From Aestuariimicrobium soli (GTDB lineage Bacteria; Actinomycetota; Actinomycetes; Propionibacteriales; Propionibacteriaceae): a DNA stretch of 64,000 nucleotides. The stretch covers positions 1 through 64,000 of the forward strand of contig NZ_JBPJSQ010000013.1 of assembly GCF_051192575.1 (NCBI RefSeq), given 5' to 3'. Under the pieces are notes generated by a model that made no database searches, was not told where the DNA came from, and saw nothing but the letters and a program-made list of their open reading frames with translations. Shown one piece after another: positions 8,050 to 16,135 of the stretch. The number at the start of each line of letters is the position of its first letter. The stretch's first letter is position 1. The position numbers and the translations under genes were made by a program.

Positions 8050-8748
8050 GTGTCTGACCGCGACGCTTCCGCCAGCCCCCCGAATCGTGCAGCCGAGTCC
8101 TCGGACTCGGTTGCACGCCTCGGGGGGCTGTCCCCTGTCGGCGTCGCCCAGGAGGTTTACGGATCTCACTTCGAAGTAATTTCTCAATATGTCGATATAT
8201 TGAGAAATAGAGGTATGGAGTGGGGTCTTCTGGGCCCTCGTGAGGACGATCGGCTCTGGGATCGGCATGTGCTGAACTCGGCCGCCCTGTCGTCCGTCAT
8301 CGGTGACGGACTGCGGGTGGCGGACGTGGGGTCCGGGGCCGGCCTGCCCGGGCTGCCCCTGGCGCTGCTGCGACCCGATCTCGAGGTCGTCCTGATCGAG
8401 TCGCTGCTGCGTCGAGCGACCTTCCTGGAGTTGGCGGTGGACGAGCTCGGTCTGGGCGACCGGGTGCGGGTGGTCCGCAGTCGCGCTGAGGACTGGCGCG
8501 AGCAGGTCGACGTGGTCACCTGCCGTGCCGTCGCTCCCCTGTCCAAGTTGCTCGGTTGGACGAGGCACCTGTGGCTCCCCCAGGGGCGGTTGGTGGCGCT
8601 CAAGGGGTCGTCGGTGGCAGAGGAGATTGATGACGCGAGCGCACTGCTCGCGCGGCTCAAGCTCACCGCCGAGCTGCAGCAGGTGCGCGCGCACCCCTTG
8701 GCGGAGGCGACGACGGCTCTGGTCGTCCATCGCGCTGAGTCATCGTAG
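8050..8748 (+). CDS. rsmG: 16S rRNA (guanine527-N7)-methyltransferase RsmG
   Basis: A SAM-dependent methyltransferase (GidB) modifying G527 of 16S rRNA; loss gives low-level streptomycin resistance in several bacteria. The family N-terminal region (YVDILRNRGMEWGLLGPREDDRLWDRHVLNS) and the SAM loop VADVGSGAGLPGLPLALL are present; length 232 aa. The start is GTG 8050. Codons for HFEVISQYVDILRNRGM are strikingly AT-rich and include rare ATA, AGA and GTA; they form a 12-bp inverted repeat (see separate entry). Confidence 0.95.
   Translation: MSDRDASASPPNRAAESSDSVARLGGLSPVGVAQEVYGSHFEVISQYVDILRNRGMEWGLLGPREDDRLWDRHVLNSAALSSVIGDGLRVADVGSGAGLPGLPLALLRPDLEVVLIESLLRRATFLELAVDELGLGDRVRVVRSRAEDWREQVDVVTCRAVAPLSKLLGWTRHLWLPQGRLVALKGSSVAEEIDDASALLARLKLTAELQQVRAHPLAEATTALVVHRAESS
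8179..8208. repeat. 12-bp perfect inverted repeat inside rsmG
   Basis: ATTTCTCAATAT (8179-8190) and ATATTGAGAAAT (8197-8208) flank a 6-base loop. The element lies in rsmG codons with atypically low GC, so the DNA or RNA structure seems to be kept at the expense of codon choice. It could be a protein-binding site near the parS cluster or an mRNA hairpin upstream of parA. No function is assigned. Confidence 0.7.
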
Positions 8749-8804
8749 GGGGGCAGCCACGCTAGTCTGGGACGGATCGCTTCCCTAGTGCCAGGAGTTC
8801 CACC

Positions 8805-9692
8805 GTGGCAGTCCCTACTGGGCCAACGTCCGCCGACGTTTCACGTGAAACATCCGCTCCCCCGGCGGCTCCGCGCCGGGCGTTGAGCGAACCCACTCCC
8901 CTCCCCCGCCCGACGTCGCCGGTGCGTTTCGTGGTGGCCAATCAGAAGGGTGGCGTCGGCAAGACGACGACCACGGTCAATCTGGCCGCGGCGATGGCCG
9001 CCGGTGGCCTGCGGGTGCTGGTGGTCGACGTCGACCCTCAGGGCAACGCCTCGACGGCCCTGGGTGTGGAGCATTCCTCCGGCACGATCGGCACCTACGA
9101 AGTGCTGTTGGACGACGAGCCCATCGGCGACCACGCCGTGCAGTCGACGGAGAGCGGCCACTTGTTGGTCGTGCCTGCCACGATCGACCTGGCTGCCGCG
9201 GAGCTCGAGTTGGTGAACGCCACGGGGCGCGAACGGCGCCTGAAGCGGGCGCTGGACGCCTACACGGCCGAGCACGAGGTTGACGTCGTCTTCTTCGACT
9301 GTCCCCCATCGCTGGGACTGCTGACGCTGAACGCGCTCGTGGCGGCCGATCAGATCATCGTTCCCATCCAGACCGAGTACTACGCGCTCGAGGGATTGAC
9401 GCAGTTGATGCGGACGATCGATCGGGTCAAGGTGGGTCTCAATGATCATCTGAGGCTGGGGGCGGTGCTGCTGACCATGTACGACTCGCGCACCAAGTTG
9501 TCACAGCAAGTGGCGGACGAAGTGATGCGCCACTTCGGTGATCAGATCCTGCACACGCCCATCCCGCGTTCGGTGCGGGTGGCGGAGGCGCCCAGCTTCG
9601 GTAGCTCAGTGTTGACCTATGACCCCACGTCCGCGGGCGCCGAGGCGTACCGTCGGGCGGCCGCCGAGCTGGCCGAACGGCTGGCCCACTGA
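8805..9692 (+). CDS. parA: ParA chromosome-partitioning ATPase
   Basis: A Walker-type ATPase that moves ParB-parS complexes of the chromosome origin. Residues 1-43 are a Pro/Ala-rich extension, followed by the deviant Walker A KGGVGKTTT and VDVDPQGNAS. The 295-aa length is usual for actinobacterial ParA. AGGAG stands upstream of the GTG at 8805. The extension codons for VSRET contain a parS site, so part of the extension may exist to carry it. parB follows after 75 bases. Confidence 0.96.
   Translation: MAVPTGPTSADVSRETSAPPAAPRRALSEPTPLPRPTSPVRFVVANQKGGVGKTTTTVNLAAAMAAGGLRVLVVDVDPQGNASTALGVEHSSGTIGTYEVLLDDEPIGDHAVQSTESGHLLVVPATIDLAAAELELVNATGRERRLKRALDAYTAEHEVDVVFFDCPPSLGLLTLNALVAADQIIVPIQTEYYALEGLTQLMRTIDRVKVGLNDHLRLGAVLLTMYDSRTKLSQQVADEVMRHFGDQILHTPIPRSVRVAEAPSFGSSVLTYDPTSAGAEAYRRAAAELAERLAH
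8837..8852. promoter_or_regulatory. parS: parS site 1 (within parA)
   Basis: CGTTTCACGTGAAACA matches the near-universal 16-bp palindrome TGTTTCACGTGAAACA with one difference at the first base. It lies in parA codons for VSRET. ParB loads here and slides along DNA. Confidence 0.93.
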
Positions 9693-9730
9693 CGCGGGCG
9701 TCGCAGCCGGCTGCATTGTTGTCCACCATC

Positions 9731-9759
9731 CAGGTAGTTCGAGATTCAGGTAGTTCGAG
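9731..9759 (+). repeat. Tandem 13-bp repeat in the parB leader
   Basis: CAGGTAGTTCGAG occurs at 9731-9743 and 9747-9759, a 16-base period. The second copy runs into the parB ribosome-binding sequence (CGAGGAG). It could be a regulator site or a small duplication. Confidence 0.6.
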
Positions 9760-9767
9760 GAGAATCC

Positions 9768-10718
9768 ATGGCGAAACCCAAGCAGACAGGCCTGGGCCGC
9801 GGCCTGGGCGAACTGTTCCGGCCCACGGAGGAGACCGTTTCACGTGAAACGGAGTCCGCGGAGGGGGCGTCTGCTGGCGCGGATGTTTCACGTGAAACAC
9901 AGGAGCCGAGCGCGGCCCTGGCGGACGGTTCACGCTACGTCGAGGTGCCGATCGAGCAGATCGTCCCCAATCCTCGGCAGCCGCGCACCGTCTTCGATGA
10001 AGAGATGCTGCAGGAGTTGGCGGACTCCATCGGCGAAGTCGGGGTGCTGCAGCCCATGGTCGTGCGCCCGGTGGGCGACGGCTATGAGCTGATCATGGGG
10101 GAGCGGAGGCTCCGGGCCTCCAAGCTCGCGGGGCGCACGACCGTTCCCGTCATCATTCGTGGCACGGACGACACCGATCTCTTGCGAGATGCCCTGCTGG
10201 AAAACCTGCATCGCGCCCAACTCAACCCTCTGGAGGAGGCGGCCGCGTACCAGCAGATGTTGGAGGACTTCAGCTGCACGCAGGAGGAGCTCTCCAAGCG
10301 CATCAAGCGGTCTCGTCCCCAGATCTCGAACACGATTCGCCTGCTGCGACTGCCTGCCGGGGTGCAGCGGCGGGTGGCCGCGGGCGTTCTCTCGGCGGGG
10401 CACGCCAGGGCACTGCTCATGCTCGAGGACGCGGCGGCCCAGGAGCGGTTGGCGCAGCGGATCGTTGCGGAAGGCCTGTCGGTGCGGACCACCGAGGAGC
10501 TGGTCACCGTGGGGGAGGGACGAGGAGCCGGCGCGGGGGAGACACGTCGACGCTCGACGCGGCAGCCGTCCGCCAAGGCGTTGGAACTGTCCCAGGAGCT
10601 CAGTGACCACTTCGACACCCGCGTGAAGGTCGACATCGGCAAGAACAAGGGCAAGATCACGATCGAGTTCGCCAGTGAGGACGACCTCGAGCGCCTGATG
10701 CGCATCATCGAGAGGTGA
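9768..10718 (+). CDS. parB: ParB chromosome-partitioning CTPase / parS-binding protein
   Basis: ParB binds parS, uses CTP to clamp onto DNA and spreads to organise the origin region. The 316-aa protein has the N-terminal ParA-activating motif KQTGLGRGLGELF, the conserved nucleotide-binding segment NPRQPRTVFDE...GERRLRASKLAG, a helix-turn-helix region (TQEELSKRIKRSRPQISNTIRLLRLP) and a C-terminal dimerisation domain. AGGAG precedes ATG 9768. Two parS sites lie in the codons of its variable N-terminal linker. Confidence 0.96.
   Translation: MAKPKQTGLGRGLGELFRPTEETVSRETESAEGASAGADVSRETQEPSAALADGSRYVEVPIEQIVPNPRQPRTVFDEEMLQELADSIGEVGVLQPMVVRPVGDGYELIMGERRLRASKLAGRTTVPVIIRGTDDTDLLRDALLENLHRAQLNPLEEAAAYQQMLEDFSCTQEELSKRIKRSRPQISNTIRLLRLPAGVQRRVAAGVLSAGHARALLMLEDAAAQERLAQRIVAEGLSVRTTEELVTVGEGRGAGAGETRRRSTRQPSAKALELSQELSDHFDTRVKVDIGKNKGKITIEFASEDDLERLMRIIER
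9837..9850. promoter_or_regulatory. parS: parS site 2 (within parB)
   Basis: The 14-bp core GTTTCACGTGAAAC is perfect; both outermost bases of the 16-mer differ. It encodes VSRET in the ParB N-terminal linker. Confidence 0.9.
9884..9899. promoter_or_regulatory. parS: parS site 3 (within parB), perfect 16-mer
   Basis: TGTTTCACGTGAAACA, identical to the consensus, lies 47 bases from site 2 and again encodes VSRET. Together with site 1 it makes a parS cluster about 4-5 kb from the candidate origin. Confidence 0.97.
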
Positions 10719-10738
10719 TCTAACGCCTTAACGATTTA

Positions 10739-10758
10739 TCGACATACCGGTATGTCGA
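10739..10758. repeat. 20-bp perfect palindrome downstream of parB
   Basis: TCGACATACCGGTATGTCGA starts about 20 bases after the parB stop, in an AT-richer stretch. There is no loop, so an RNA hairpin would be poor; a dimeric DNA-binding protein site is more likely. Its TATGTCGA half also occurs in the middle of the rsmG inverted repeat (8188-8195). Function unknown. Confidence 0.7.
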
Positions 10759-10836
10759 GTAGAAGCAGGAACGAGCGACGTGTCGAGATCATCGACCGAC
10801 GGGGTTGCCCGGGACTCGGCAACCGGTGGGGGAGGG

Positions 10837-11268
10837 TCAGACGTCCGTCGGGGTCGAACGGACGGCCGCGAGCTTCGCCCGCACGTCCTTGGTGGCGTAG
10901 TGCTCGGCCACGAACGACAGGAAGGGAACCGTTCCCGCCAGGGCGATCAGGATCAGCCGCAGCCACGACCAGTTGACCCGACGGCCGACGTTGAAGGCCG
11001 AGATGATCAAGATCATGTAGAGCCAGCCGTGCGGCACACCCGTCCAGACCACGACGCGATCGTCATGCAGCAGGTACTTCATGGGAACACCCACGCACAC
11101 CAGCACCACCAGCAGCACGCCCACCACGTAGGCCATCACCCGGTAGAAGACCAACGACTTGCGAATGGTCGCCACGTCATCTGGGTGAATGGCGTCTGGG
11201 TCAATGGCGTCGGGGTCGAGCTCGTCCAGAACCGGGTCAACAGCAGGGTCACCAGCGCGATCGTTCAC
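10837..11268 (-). CDS. DUF3817-domain membrane protein
   Basis: A 143-aa integral membrane protein of the DUF3817 family, often found near SURF1/cytochrome oxidase assembly genes in actinobacteria; its biochemical role is not established. Hydrophobic segments are visible at VMAYVVGVLLVVLVCVGVPM, GWLYMILIISAFNV and LRLILIALAGTVPFLSFVAE. The N-terminal ~35 residues are acidic with a repeated DPDAI. It starts at GTG 11268, overlapping the SURF1 stop by 4 bases, and is probably co-transcribed with SURF1 and the ligase. Confidence 0.8.
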   Translation of the reverse strand: MNDRAGDPAVDPVLDELDPDAIDPDAIHPDDVATIRKSLVFYRVMAYVVGVLLVVLVCVGVPMKYLLHDDRVVVWTGVPHGWLYMILIISAFNVGRRVNWSWLRLILIALAGTVPFLSFVAEHYATKDVRAKLAAVRSTPTDV

Positions 11269-11969
11269 CCGTTCAGCCTACCCGGGCGCACCGAGCGCGA
11301 AATCACCACCGAACCGACGATCGCCACGCCCGCGAACACCCACCACTGCAGCGCGTAGCCGGCGTTGCGGGTCGACTCCTGCCCATCGGGCAGCGTGACC
11401 GGCGCCGGCTTCAGCCCCTGACCGGTCGCATCGGCGGCGCCCAGGTTCACGAAACCATTGATCATCGGCGTGGGCCAGCTCTGCACGAGTTCGGGAATGC
11501 GCAGCGAGGCTCGCACGGGGGAGTGGCCGGCGTCCTGCAGCGGCACATCGGTCCGCACCGCCTCCTCCGAGGGCATCACCAACCCGGTCTGCGTCACCGT
11601 TCCCGCCGGGGGAGTGGGCGCGGTCACCGACGGCGAGGCCACCGAACCCCGGACGACGGCCACCACCCGTCCATCGGTCGTGCGGAAGGCCGTGACGACG
11701 CGCAACGGGTACGCCGTGCCCACGAACAGCTGCTGCTCGGGCAGATAGCTCCCGGTGAGCGTGACCTGTCGTCCGTAGAGGGCATCGACATTCGTCCCGG
11801 ACGGCGCAGCGCTGGCCAGGGCGACGGGCGGTTGGGCGGCGCGCTCCTCGGTCGCTTCCTTGCCGTGCAGTCGGGCGGTGCGCATCTGCCACAACCCCAA
11901 CACGATCATCAGCACGGCCAGGGCCACCCCGACCATGATGATCATGGTCCGCTTGAGCGTGATGCTCAT
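11265..11969 (-). CDS. SURF1-family cytochrome oxidase assembly protein
   Basis: SURF1 proteins assist haem a/cytochrome c oxidase assembly. Two membrane segments bracket the protein: TMIIMVGVALAVLMIVLGLWQM near the N-terminus, ending in the GLWQ(M/L)R motif, and WWVFAGVAIVGSVVISRSV at the C-terminus. Between them are the family segments VTLTGSYLPEQQLFVG and YALQWW. The ATG at 11969 overlaps the upstream ligase stop by 4 bases (234 aa); an earlier in-frame start would lie inside the ligase gene and is unlikely. Confidence 0.88.
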   Translation of the reverse strand: MSITLKRTMIIMVGVALAVLMIVLGLWQMRTARLHGKEATEERAAQPPVALASAAPSGTNVDALYGRQVTLTGSYLPEQQLFVGTAYPLRVVTAFRTTDGRVVAVVRGSVASPSVTAPTPPAGTVTQTGLVMPSEEAVRTDVPLQDAGHSPVRASLRIPELVQSWPTPMINGFVNLGAADATGQGLKPAPVTLPDGQESTRNAGYALQWWVFAGVAIVGSVVISRSVRPGRLNG

Positions 11970-12913
11970 CGCGAGGCGGCCTCCACGACCAACTCGCTGC
12001 ACACCTTCCCCAGCTCCCGACCGGCGGCTGACAAGGCCAAAGGAACCGCCGAGGTCTCCGTCATGCCGGGCGCGACATTGCCCTCGATGAAGACGGGGTC
12101 GCCCGCGGAGTTGATCATGATGTCGATGCGACCAAGATCACGCAGGCCGAGGGCGCGGTAGGCCGACAGCGCCAGCTCCGAGCAGGCGGCGGCGATCTCG
12201 TCCGACACCTCGGCGGGCGTCACGAATCGGGTCGACCCGGCGGTGTAACGAGACGCATAGTCGTAGACCCCCGAGTCGGGACGAATCTCGACCGCGGGCA
12301 GCGCGACGGCGCTCTCACCCTCGCCCAGGACCGTCACCGTCACCTCGGTGCCCTCGATGAACTCCTCGACGACGGCCATCGACCCGTACGCGTAGGCGGC
12401 CACCATGGCGGCGGGCAGGTCGTCCGCCGTGGTGACCTTCGAGGCACCCAGGGCCGACCCGCTGCGCGACGGCTTGACCATCACGGGCAGTCCGAGCGTG
12501 CCGACGATCGACTCGACCAGGGCGGCCGCACCGAGCTCGCGGAAGATCTCGTGGGGGAGGGCGATCTGGCGGGGCGTCCGCACTCCGCGGGCGGCGACCA
12601 CCGGGGTGGCGATCGACTTGTCGAAGGTCACCCGCGAGGCGGCCGCAGTGGCGCCGACGAAGGGCACGCCGAGCAGCTGGAAGACCTCGCGCAGGGCGCC
12701 GTCCTCACCGACCCCGCCGTGCAGCAGCGGGAACACCACCGCACCCTGGTGGCCGCGTAGCAGGTCGACCACCCCGGCGTTCACGTCGGACTCGATGACC
12801 TGGTGCCCCGCCTGGCGCAGGGCGATCGCCACCCGTCGCCCCGACCGCTGCGAGACGTCTCGTTCGTGGCTCAGTCCTCCGGCGAGGACGATCACCTCGG
12901 TCAGGTCGCTCAT
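11966..12913 (-). CDS. ddl: D-alanine--D-alanine ligase-like ATP-grasp protein
   Basis: Predicted to join two D-Ala for peptidoglycan. The 315-aa ATP-grasp protein has GGLSHERDVSQRSG (binding Glu and Ser), LLHGGVGEDGALREVFQLLGVPFVG, VMVKPSRSGSALGASKV, EEFIEGTEVTVTVLG and IEGNVAPGMTETSAVPL. Some motifs deviate from classical Ddl (GSALGAS for GSSVGVS, EGNVAPGMT for EVNTLPGMT), so a paralogue with altered specificity is possible. GGAGAAG precedes ATG 12913. It heads the ligase-SURF1-DUF3817 operon. Confidence 0.8.
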   Translation of the reverse strand: MSDLTEVIVLAGGLSHERDVSQRSGRRVAIALRQAGHQVIESDVNAGVVDLLRGHQGAVVFPLLHGGVGEDGALREVFQLLGVPFVGATAAASRVTFDKSIATPVVAARGVRTPRQIALPHEIFRELGAAALVESIVGTLGLPVMVKPSRSGSALGASKVTTADDLPAAMVAAYAYGSMAVVEEFIEGTEVTVTVLGEGESAVALPAVEIRPDSGVYDYASRYTAGSTRFVTPAEVSDEIAAACSELALSAYRALGLRDLGRIDIMINSAGDPVFIEGNVAPGMTETSAVPLALSAAGRELGKVCSELVVEAASR

Positions 12914-12936
12914 GGGCTTCTCCACTCTCGTCGGGC

Positions 12937-14301
12937 TCAATTGACGTCGGGTGCGGGCCCCGGGTCGATGCCGTGCCGGGCCGTCGTCCGGATGCCGAAG
13001 GTGCGCTGCAGGTCGAGCTCGCGGCGCATCACCTCGGCCAGCCTACGCACCCCCTCGCGGATGTTCGCCGGCGTGGGGTAGCAGAACGACAGCCGCATGT
13101 GACCCGAGCCGAACCCATCGGCGTAGAAGGCGGTGCCGGGGGTGTAGGCCACGCGGGCGGTCACGGCGCGGGGCAGCATCGCCTGCGAGTCGAGCCCGTC
13201 GGGCAGCGTCACCCAGACGAAGAAGCCGCCCGCCGGTTCGGTCCAGGTCGTGCCCTCGGGCATGTACTCGGTCAGGGCGGCGAGCATGGCGTCGCGGCGG
13301 GCCCGGTACATGTCCTTGAACGTGACGATCTGCTGCTTCCAGTCGTGGTCGCGCAGATAGGCGGCGATGGCGAACTGGCTGAACACGGGCGGGCACAGCG
13401 TGGCCGCCTCCTGGGCGAGCGTGATCTTCTCGCGCACCGCGTGCGGAGCGAGCACCCAGCCCACCCGGAAACCCGGCGCGAACGTCTTCGAGAACGACCC
13501 GAGGTAGAGCACGCGCTCGTCCTCGATCGAGCGGATCGCGGGAATCGGCTCCGCATCCAGCGACAGCAGGCCGTACGGGTTGTCCTCGACGATCAGCAGG
13601 TCGAGCCGGTGGGCCAGATCGACCAACTGCTCACGACGCGCCCACGGCTGGGTGATGCCCGAGGGGTTGTTGTAGTTGGGGATCGTGTAGAGGAACTTCG
13701 GTTCCTTGCCGCGGGCGCGCACCGAGGCGACCGCCTGCTCGAGGGCGTCGGGCTGGATGCCGTCGTCGTCCATCGCGACGTGCACGACCTCGACCTCGTA
13801 GCTGCGGAAGGTCGTCAGCGCGCCGACGTAGCTGGGTGCCTCGACGATCACGACGTCGCCGGGGTTGCAGAAGATGCGGGTGACGAGGTCGAGGGCCTGC
13901 TGTGAGCCGCAGGTGACTACCACGTCGTCGGGGTGGGCGTGGATGCCCTCGAGCGCCATCACCTCGGTGATCGCCTCGCGAATCATCGGCTCGCCCTGGC
14001 CCGAGCCGTACTGCATGGCCTGCGGCCCGTTGGTGAGGATCAGGTTCGACAGCGACTCCGCTACCACGCCGAGCGGCAGGTCGGTGATGTTCGGCATGCC
14101 GCCGGCGAGCGAGACCACCTCGGGACGATTCGCGACCGAGAACAGGGCCCGCACCGCCGAGGCGCGCATCGAGTGGGTGCGGTCGGCGTAGCGGTCGACG
14201 TAGTTGTCCAACCGGGTGTCCTGACGAGCCCCGGCGGCTGCGGCGGCGGCACCCTGGGAAGGTGTCGTCGCGGGCAGTTGCTGGGTCTGGTCATCAGTCA
14301 C
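12937..14301 (-). CDS. PLP-dependent aminotransferase, class I/II (LysN/MocR-like fold type I)
   Basis: A fold-type I aminotransferase, 454 aa from GTG 14301. It shows MQYGSGQGEPMIREAI, TCGSQQALDLVTRI, IPNYNNPSGITQ, VEDNPYG and the cofactor lysine segment LGSFSKTFAPGFRVGW, all typical of the family related to 2-aminoadipate aminotransferase and the catalytic half of MocR regulators. There is no N-terminal wHTH, only a ~40-residue low-complexity lead, so it is an enzyme rather than a regulator. Substrate unknown. An upstream in-frame extension was rejected. Confidence 0.85.
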   Translation of the reverse strand: MTDDQTQQLPATTPSQGAAAAAAGARQDTRLDNYVDRYADRTHSMRASAVRALFSVANRPEVVSLAGGMPNITDLPLGVVAESLSNLILTNGPQAMQYGSGQGEPMIREAITEVMALEGIHAHPDDVVVTCGSQQALDLVTRIFCNPGDVVIVEAPSYVGALTTFRSYEVEVVHVAMDDDGIQPDALEQAVASVRARGKEPKFLYTIPNYNNPSGITQPWARREQLVDLAHRLDLLIVEDNPYGLLSLDAEPIPAIRSIEDERVLYLGSFSKTFAPGFRVGWVLAPHAVREKITLAQEAATLCPPVFSQFAIAAYLRDHDWKQQIVTFKDMYRARRDAMLAALTEYMPEGTTWTEPAGGFFVWVTLPDGLDSQAMLPRAVTARVAYTPGTAFYADGFGSGHMRLSFCYPTPANIREGVRRLAEVMRRELDLQRTFGIRTTARHGIDPGPAPDVN

Positions 14302-14416
14302 GCATCCCACTGTGCCGCATGTGGTGGCGACATACGATGGGCCTCGCGGGCAATGGGACGAGCTGGCCCGCCACGCGTCGAGGGACGAGGAGCGGTCTGC
14401 CGCAGGGAGGAGCCCG

Positions 14417-15079
14417 ATGAGCAAGCGTGTGGCAACGGTGACACCCGCCGACCTGCCCGACGTGCCCACCTGCGCCGGGGAGCACCCCGACGTGGTGACC
14501 GACGACGTCGCCTGGCCGCGGCTGGCCATGGACCACCTCGGGCTGTGCGGCGTCAGCGCCCATCAGAACGGAGTGGTGGTCGCCTACGCGCTGGTCGCCC
14601 CCAGTTTCGCCGTGCCCGACGGGCACCCGCTGGCGAGCCCGCCGCGCACCGCCGATGCCGCCGCGCTGTTGACCCTGTGGGTGGACGAGTCCTACGCCCG
14701 CGTGGGGTGGGGGCGGCAGCTGATGCAGGCGCTGGCCGCCCGCCTGGTGGGTCAGGTGCAGGTCATCGAGGCCGCCGCCTCGGACCACGGCTCGACGTGT
14801 TGTGAGCCCTCGTCCGACCTGCTCGAGGGGATCGGGTTCGTGCCCACCGAACTGCCGGGTCGCTACCGCCTGCACCTCGACCGCACCGTGGCGGCGGAGG
14901 GATTGCTGCCGGGTGCGGTCGCGCGCGCGGCCGCCCGGATGGCCGCCTGGGTGCAGCAGCCCCGGCCGGCCTCGCAAGGCCGCCGGGAGAACCACCCGCA
15001 GCCCGGACTCGCCGGTCCCCGACTGGTCAGATCCCGACTGCCCAGGACCGGTGTGGTCAGCTTTCGCGGCGGAAGGTGA
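14417..15079 (+). CDS. GNAT-like N-acetyltransferase
   Basis: A 220-aa protein with the general GNAT layout: strand ALLTLWVDESYARVGWGRQLMQALAARLVGQ, which resembles motif A (V-x-x-x-x-R/Q-x-x-G-x-G/A), then a late LLEGIGFVPTELPGRYRLHLDR strand-turn. The acceptor is unknown. AGGGAGGA precedes ATG 14417. The C-terminal ~60 residues look low-complexity. It is convergent with the OsmC-family gene and their 3' ends overlap by 23 bases. Confidence 0.65.
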   Translation: MSKRVATVTPADLPDVPTCAGEHPDVVTDDVAWPRLAMDHLGLCGVSAHQNGVVVAYALVAPSFAVPDGHPLASPPRTADAAALLTLWVDESYARVGWGRQLMQALAARLVGQVQVIEAAASDHGSTCCEPSSDLLEGIGFVPTELPGRYRLHLDRTVAAEGLLPGAVARAAARMAAWVQQPRPASQGRRENHPQPGLAGPRLVRSRLPRTGVVSFRGGR

Positions 15080-15494
15080 CCTCGGTCGGCAACTCGACCG
15101 TACGCGAGACGGTGCAGTCCTTCTCGTGACTGAGCTTGATCAGGCGATCGACCAGACCGGCCGCCTGACGTGACGCCTCGTCGTCGCCGAACTCGACCCG
15201 GAAACTGACCTGCACGTCGGAGAGCCGGGCGCCACCGGTCTCGTCCTTGCCCTTCTCGGCGTCGACGGTGACCGCGAACGTCGTCGGTTCGGCCCGTCGT
15301 GAGGTGACCAGGTCGACGTCAACGGCCGAGCAGCCGGCGATCGCCGCCAGCAGCAGTTCCACGGGGGTGAACTCGGCGGTGCCTCCCGACCCGAAGTCGA
15401 GGCTGCCCCCGCGGGCGTTGGTGGCTCGGTAACGACCGGACTCGAGGCGAGCCAAGTCGATGCTTCGCCGGTTGCTGTCTGGATTGTCGCTCAT
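15057..15494 (-). CDS. OsmC-family protein
   Basis: The OsmC/Ohr family contains thiol peroxidases that reduce organic hydroperoxides. This 145-aa member has the typical GGTAEFTPVELLLAAIAGCSAVDVD around the first Cys and a second Cys late in SHEKDCTVSRTVEL, the pair expected for catalysis. It belongs to the YhfA/OsmC branch more than to Ohr by eye. It overlaps the upstream membrane protein gene by 4 bases and lies near trxA/trxB, which fits a redox role. Confidence 0.85.
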   Translation of the reverse strand: MSDNPDSNRRSIDLARLESGRYRATNARGGSLDFGSGGTAEFTPVELLLAAIAGCSAVDVDLVTSRRAEPTTFAVTVDAEKGKDETGGARLSDVQVSFRVEFGDDEASRQAAGLVDRLIKLSHEKDCTVSRTVELPTEVTFRRES

Positions 15495-16105
15495 CGCGCC
15501 ACCTGTTCTGCCACGGCGTGGGCCAGTTGGAGGAGTTCGGTGCGCGACGTGTCGCCGATGGCCACCACCAGGATGGCCGTGTCGTCGCGCTGGATACCGC
15601 AGCCCTCGGTGTTGAAGTCACCCGAGTACCCGCACAGGGCGTCCCCCTGCGGGGTGAGGGCGTTCATGTTGGCCACGGTCATGAATTCGTCGAGGTTCTT
15701 GTACGGGCGACTCATCAGAACCACCGCGGCCTGCTTGCCGTCGGTGGAGTAGCGCGCCGAGACCGTGGTCTTCCCGTCGGACCCGGTGGACGGGGTGGCC
15801 CCCTCGGAGGCATCGCGGGAGTAGGCGCCCACGGTGACCGGCAGGTCGAGCGCCCACGTCGCACTCGGTGGCGGCGGGGTGACCGTGCTCGTCTGGGTCG
15901 CCGCCGGCGTCACCCGATTCACGACATACGCACCGGCCGCGGCGACCAGCGCCAGCACCAGCGTCGCGATCAGCGTGATCAGCAGGGTCTTGCGGCGCGG
16001 CCCGGAATCCTCCTTGAGGGCGCGGGCGGGACGGTTGCGTCGTCCGGGCAGGCTGGTGCGGACGGGGGGAAGCCCCCCGTCGGATCGACGACCCGGCTCA
16101 GCCAT
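15491..16105 (-). CDS. Membrane-anchored protein of unknown function
   Basis: I do not recognise a family. The 204-aa protein has a basic N-terminal cytoplasmic stretch (1-37), one membrane segment (TLLITLIATLVLALVAAAGAYVV) and an extracytoplasmic domain of ~140 residues with two Cys (CGYSGDFNTEGCGI) that could form a disulfide. It lies between trxA and the OsmC gene and is translationally coupled to the latter. Confidence 0.75.
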   Translation of the reverse strand: MAEPGRRSDGGLPPVRTSLPGRRNRPARALKEDSGPRRKTLLITLIATLVLALVAAAGAYVVNRVTPAATQTSTVTPPPPSATWALDLPVTVGAYSRDASEGATPSTGSDGKTTVSARYSTDGKQAAVVLMSRPYKNLDEFMTVANMNALTPQGDALCGYSGDFNTEGCGIQRDDTAILVVAIGDTSRTELLQLAHAVAEQVAR

Positions 16106-16135
16106 GTCGGACTCGTGTGGCCGTGGCGACGAGAA

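Noticed and set aside
8837..9899. Repeated TTTCACGTGAAA sequences as a possible CRISPR or mobile repeat
   Set aside because: They are parS sites: 16-bp palindromes, irregular spacing, located in parA/parB codons.
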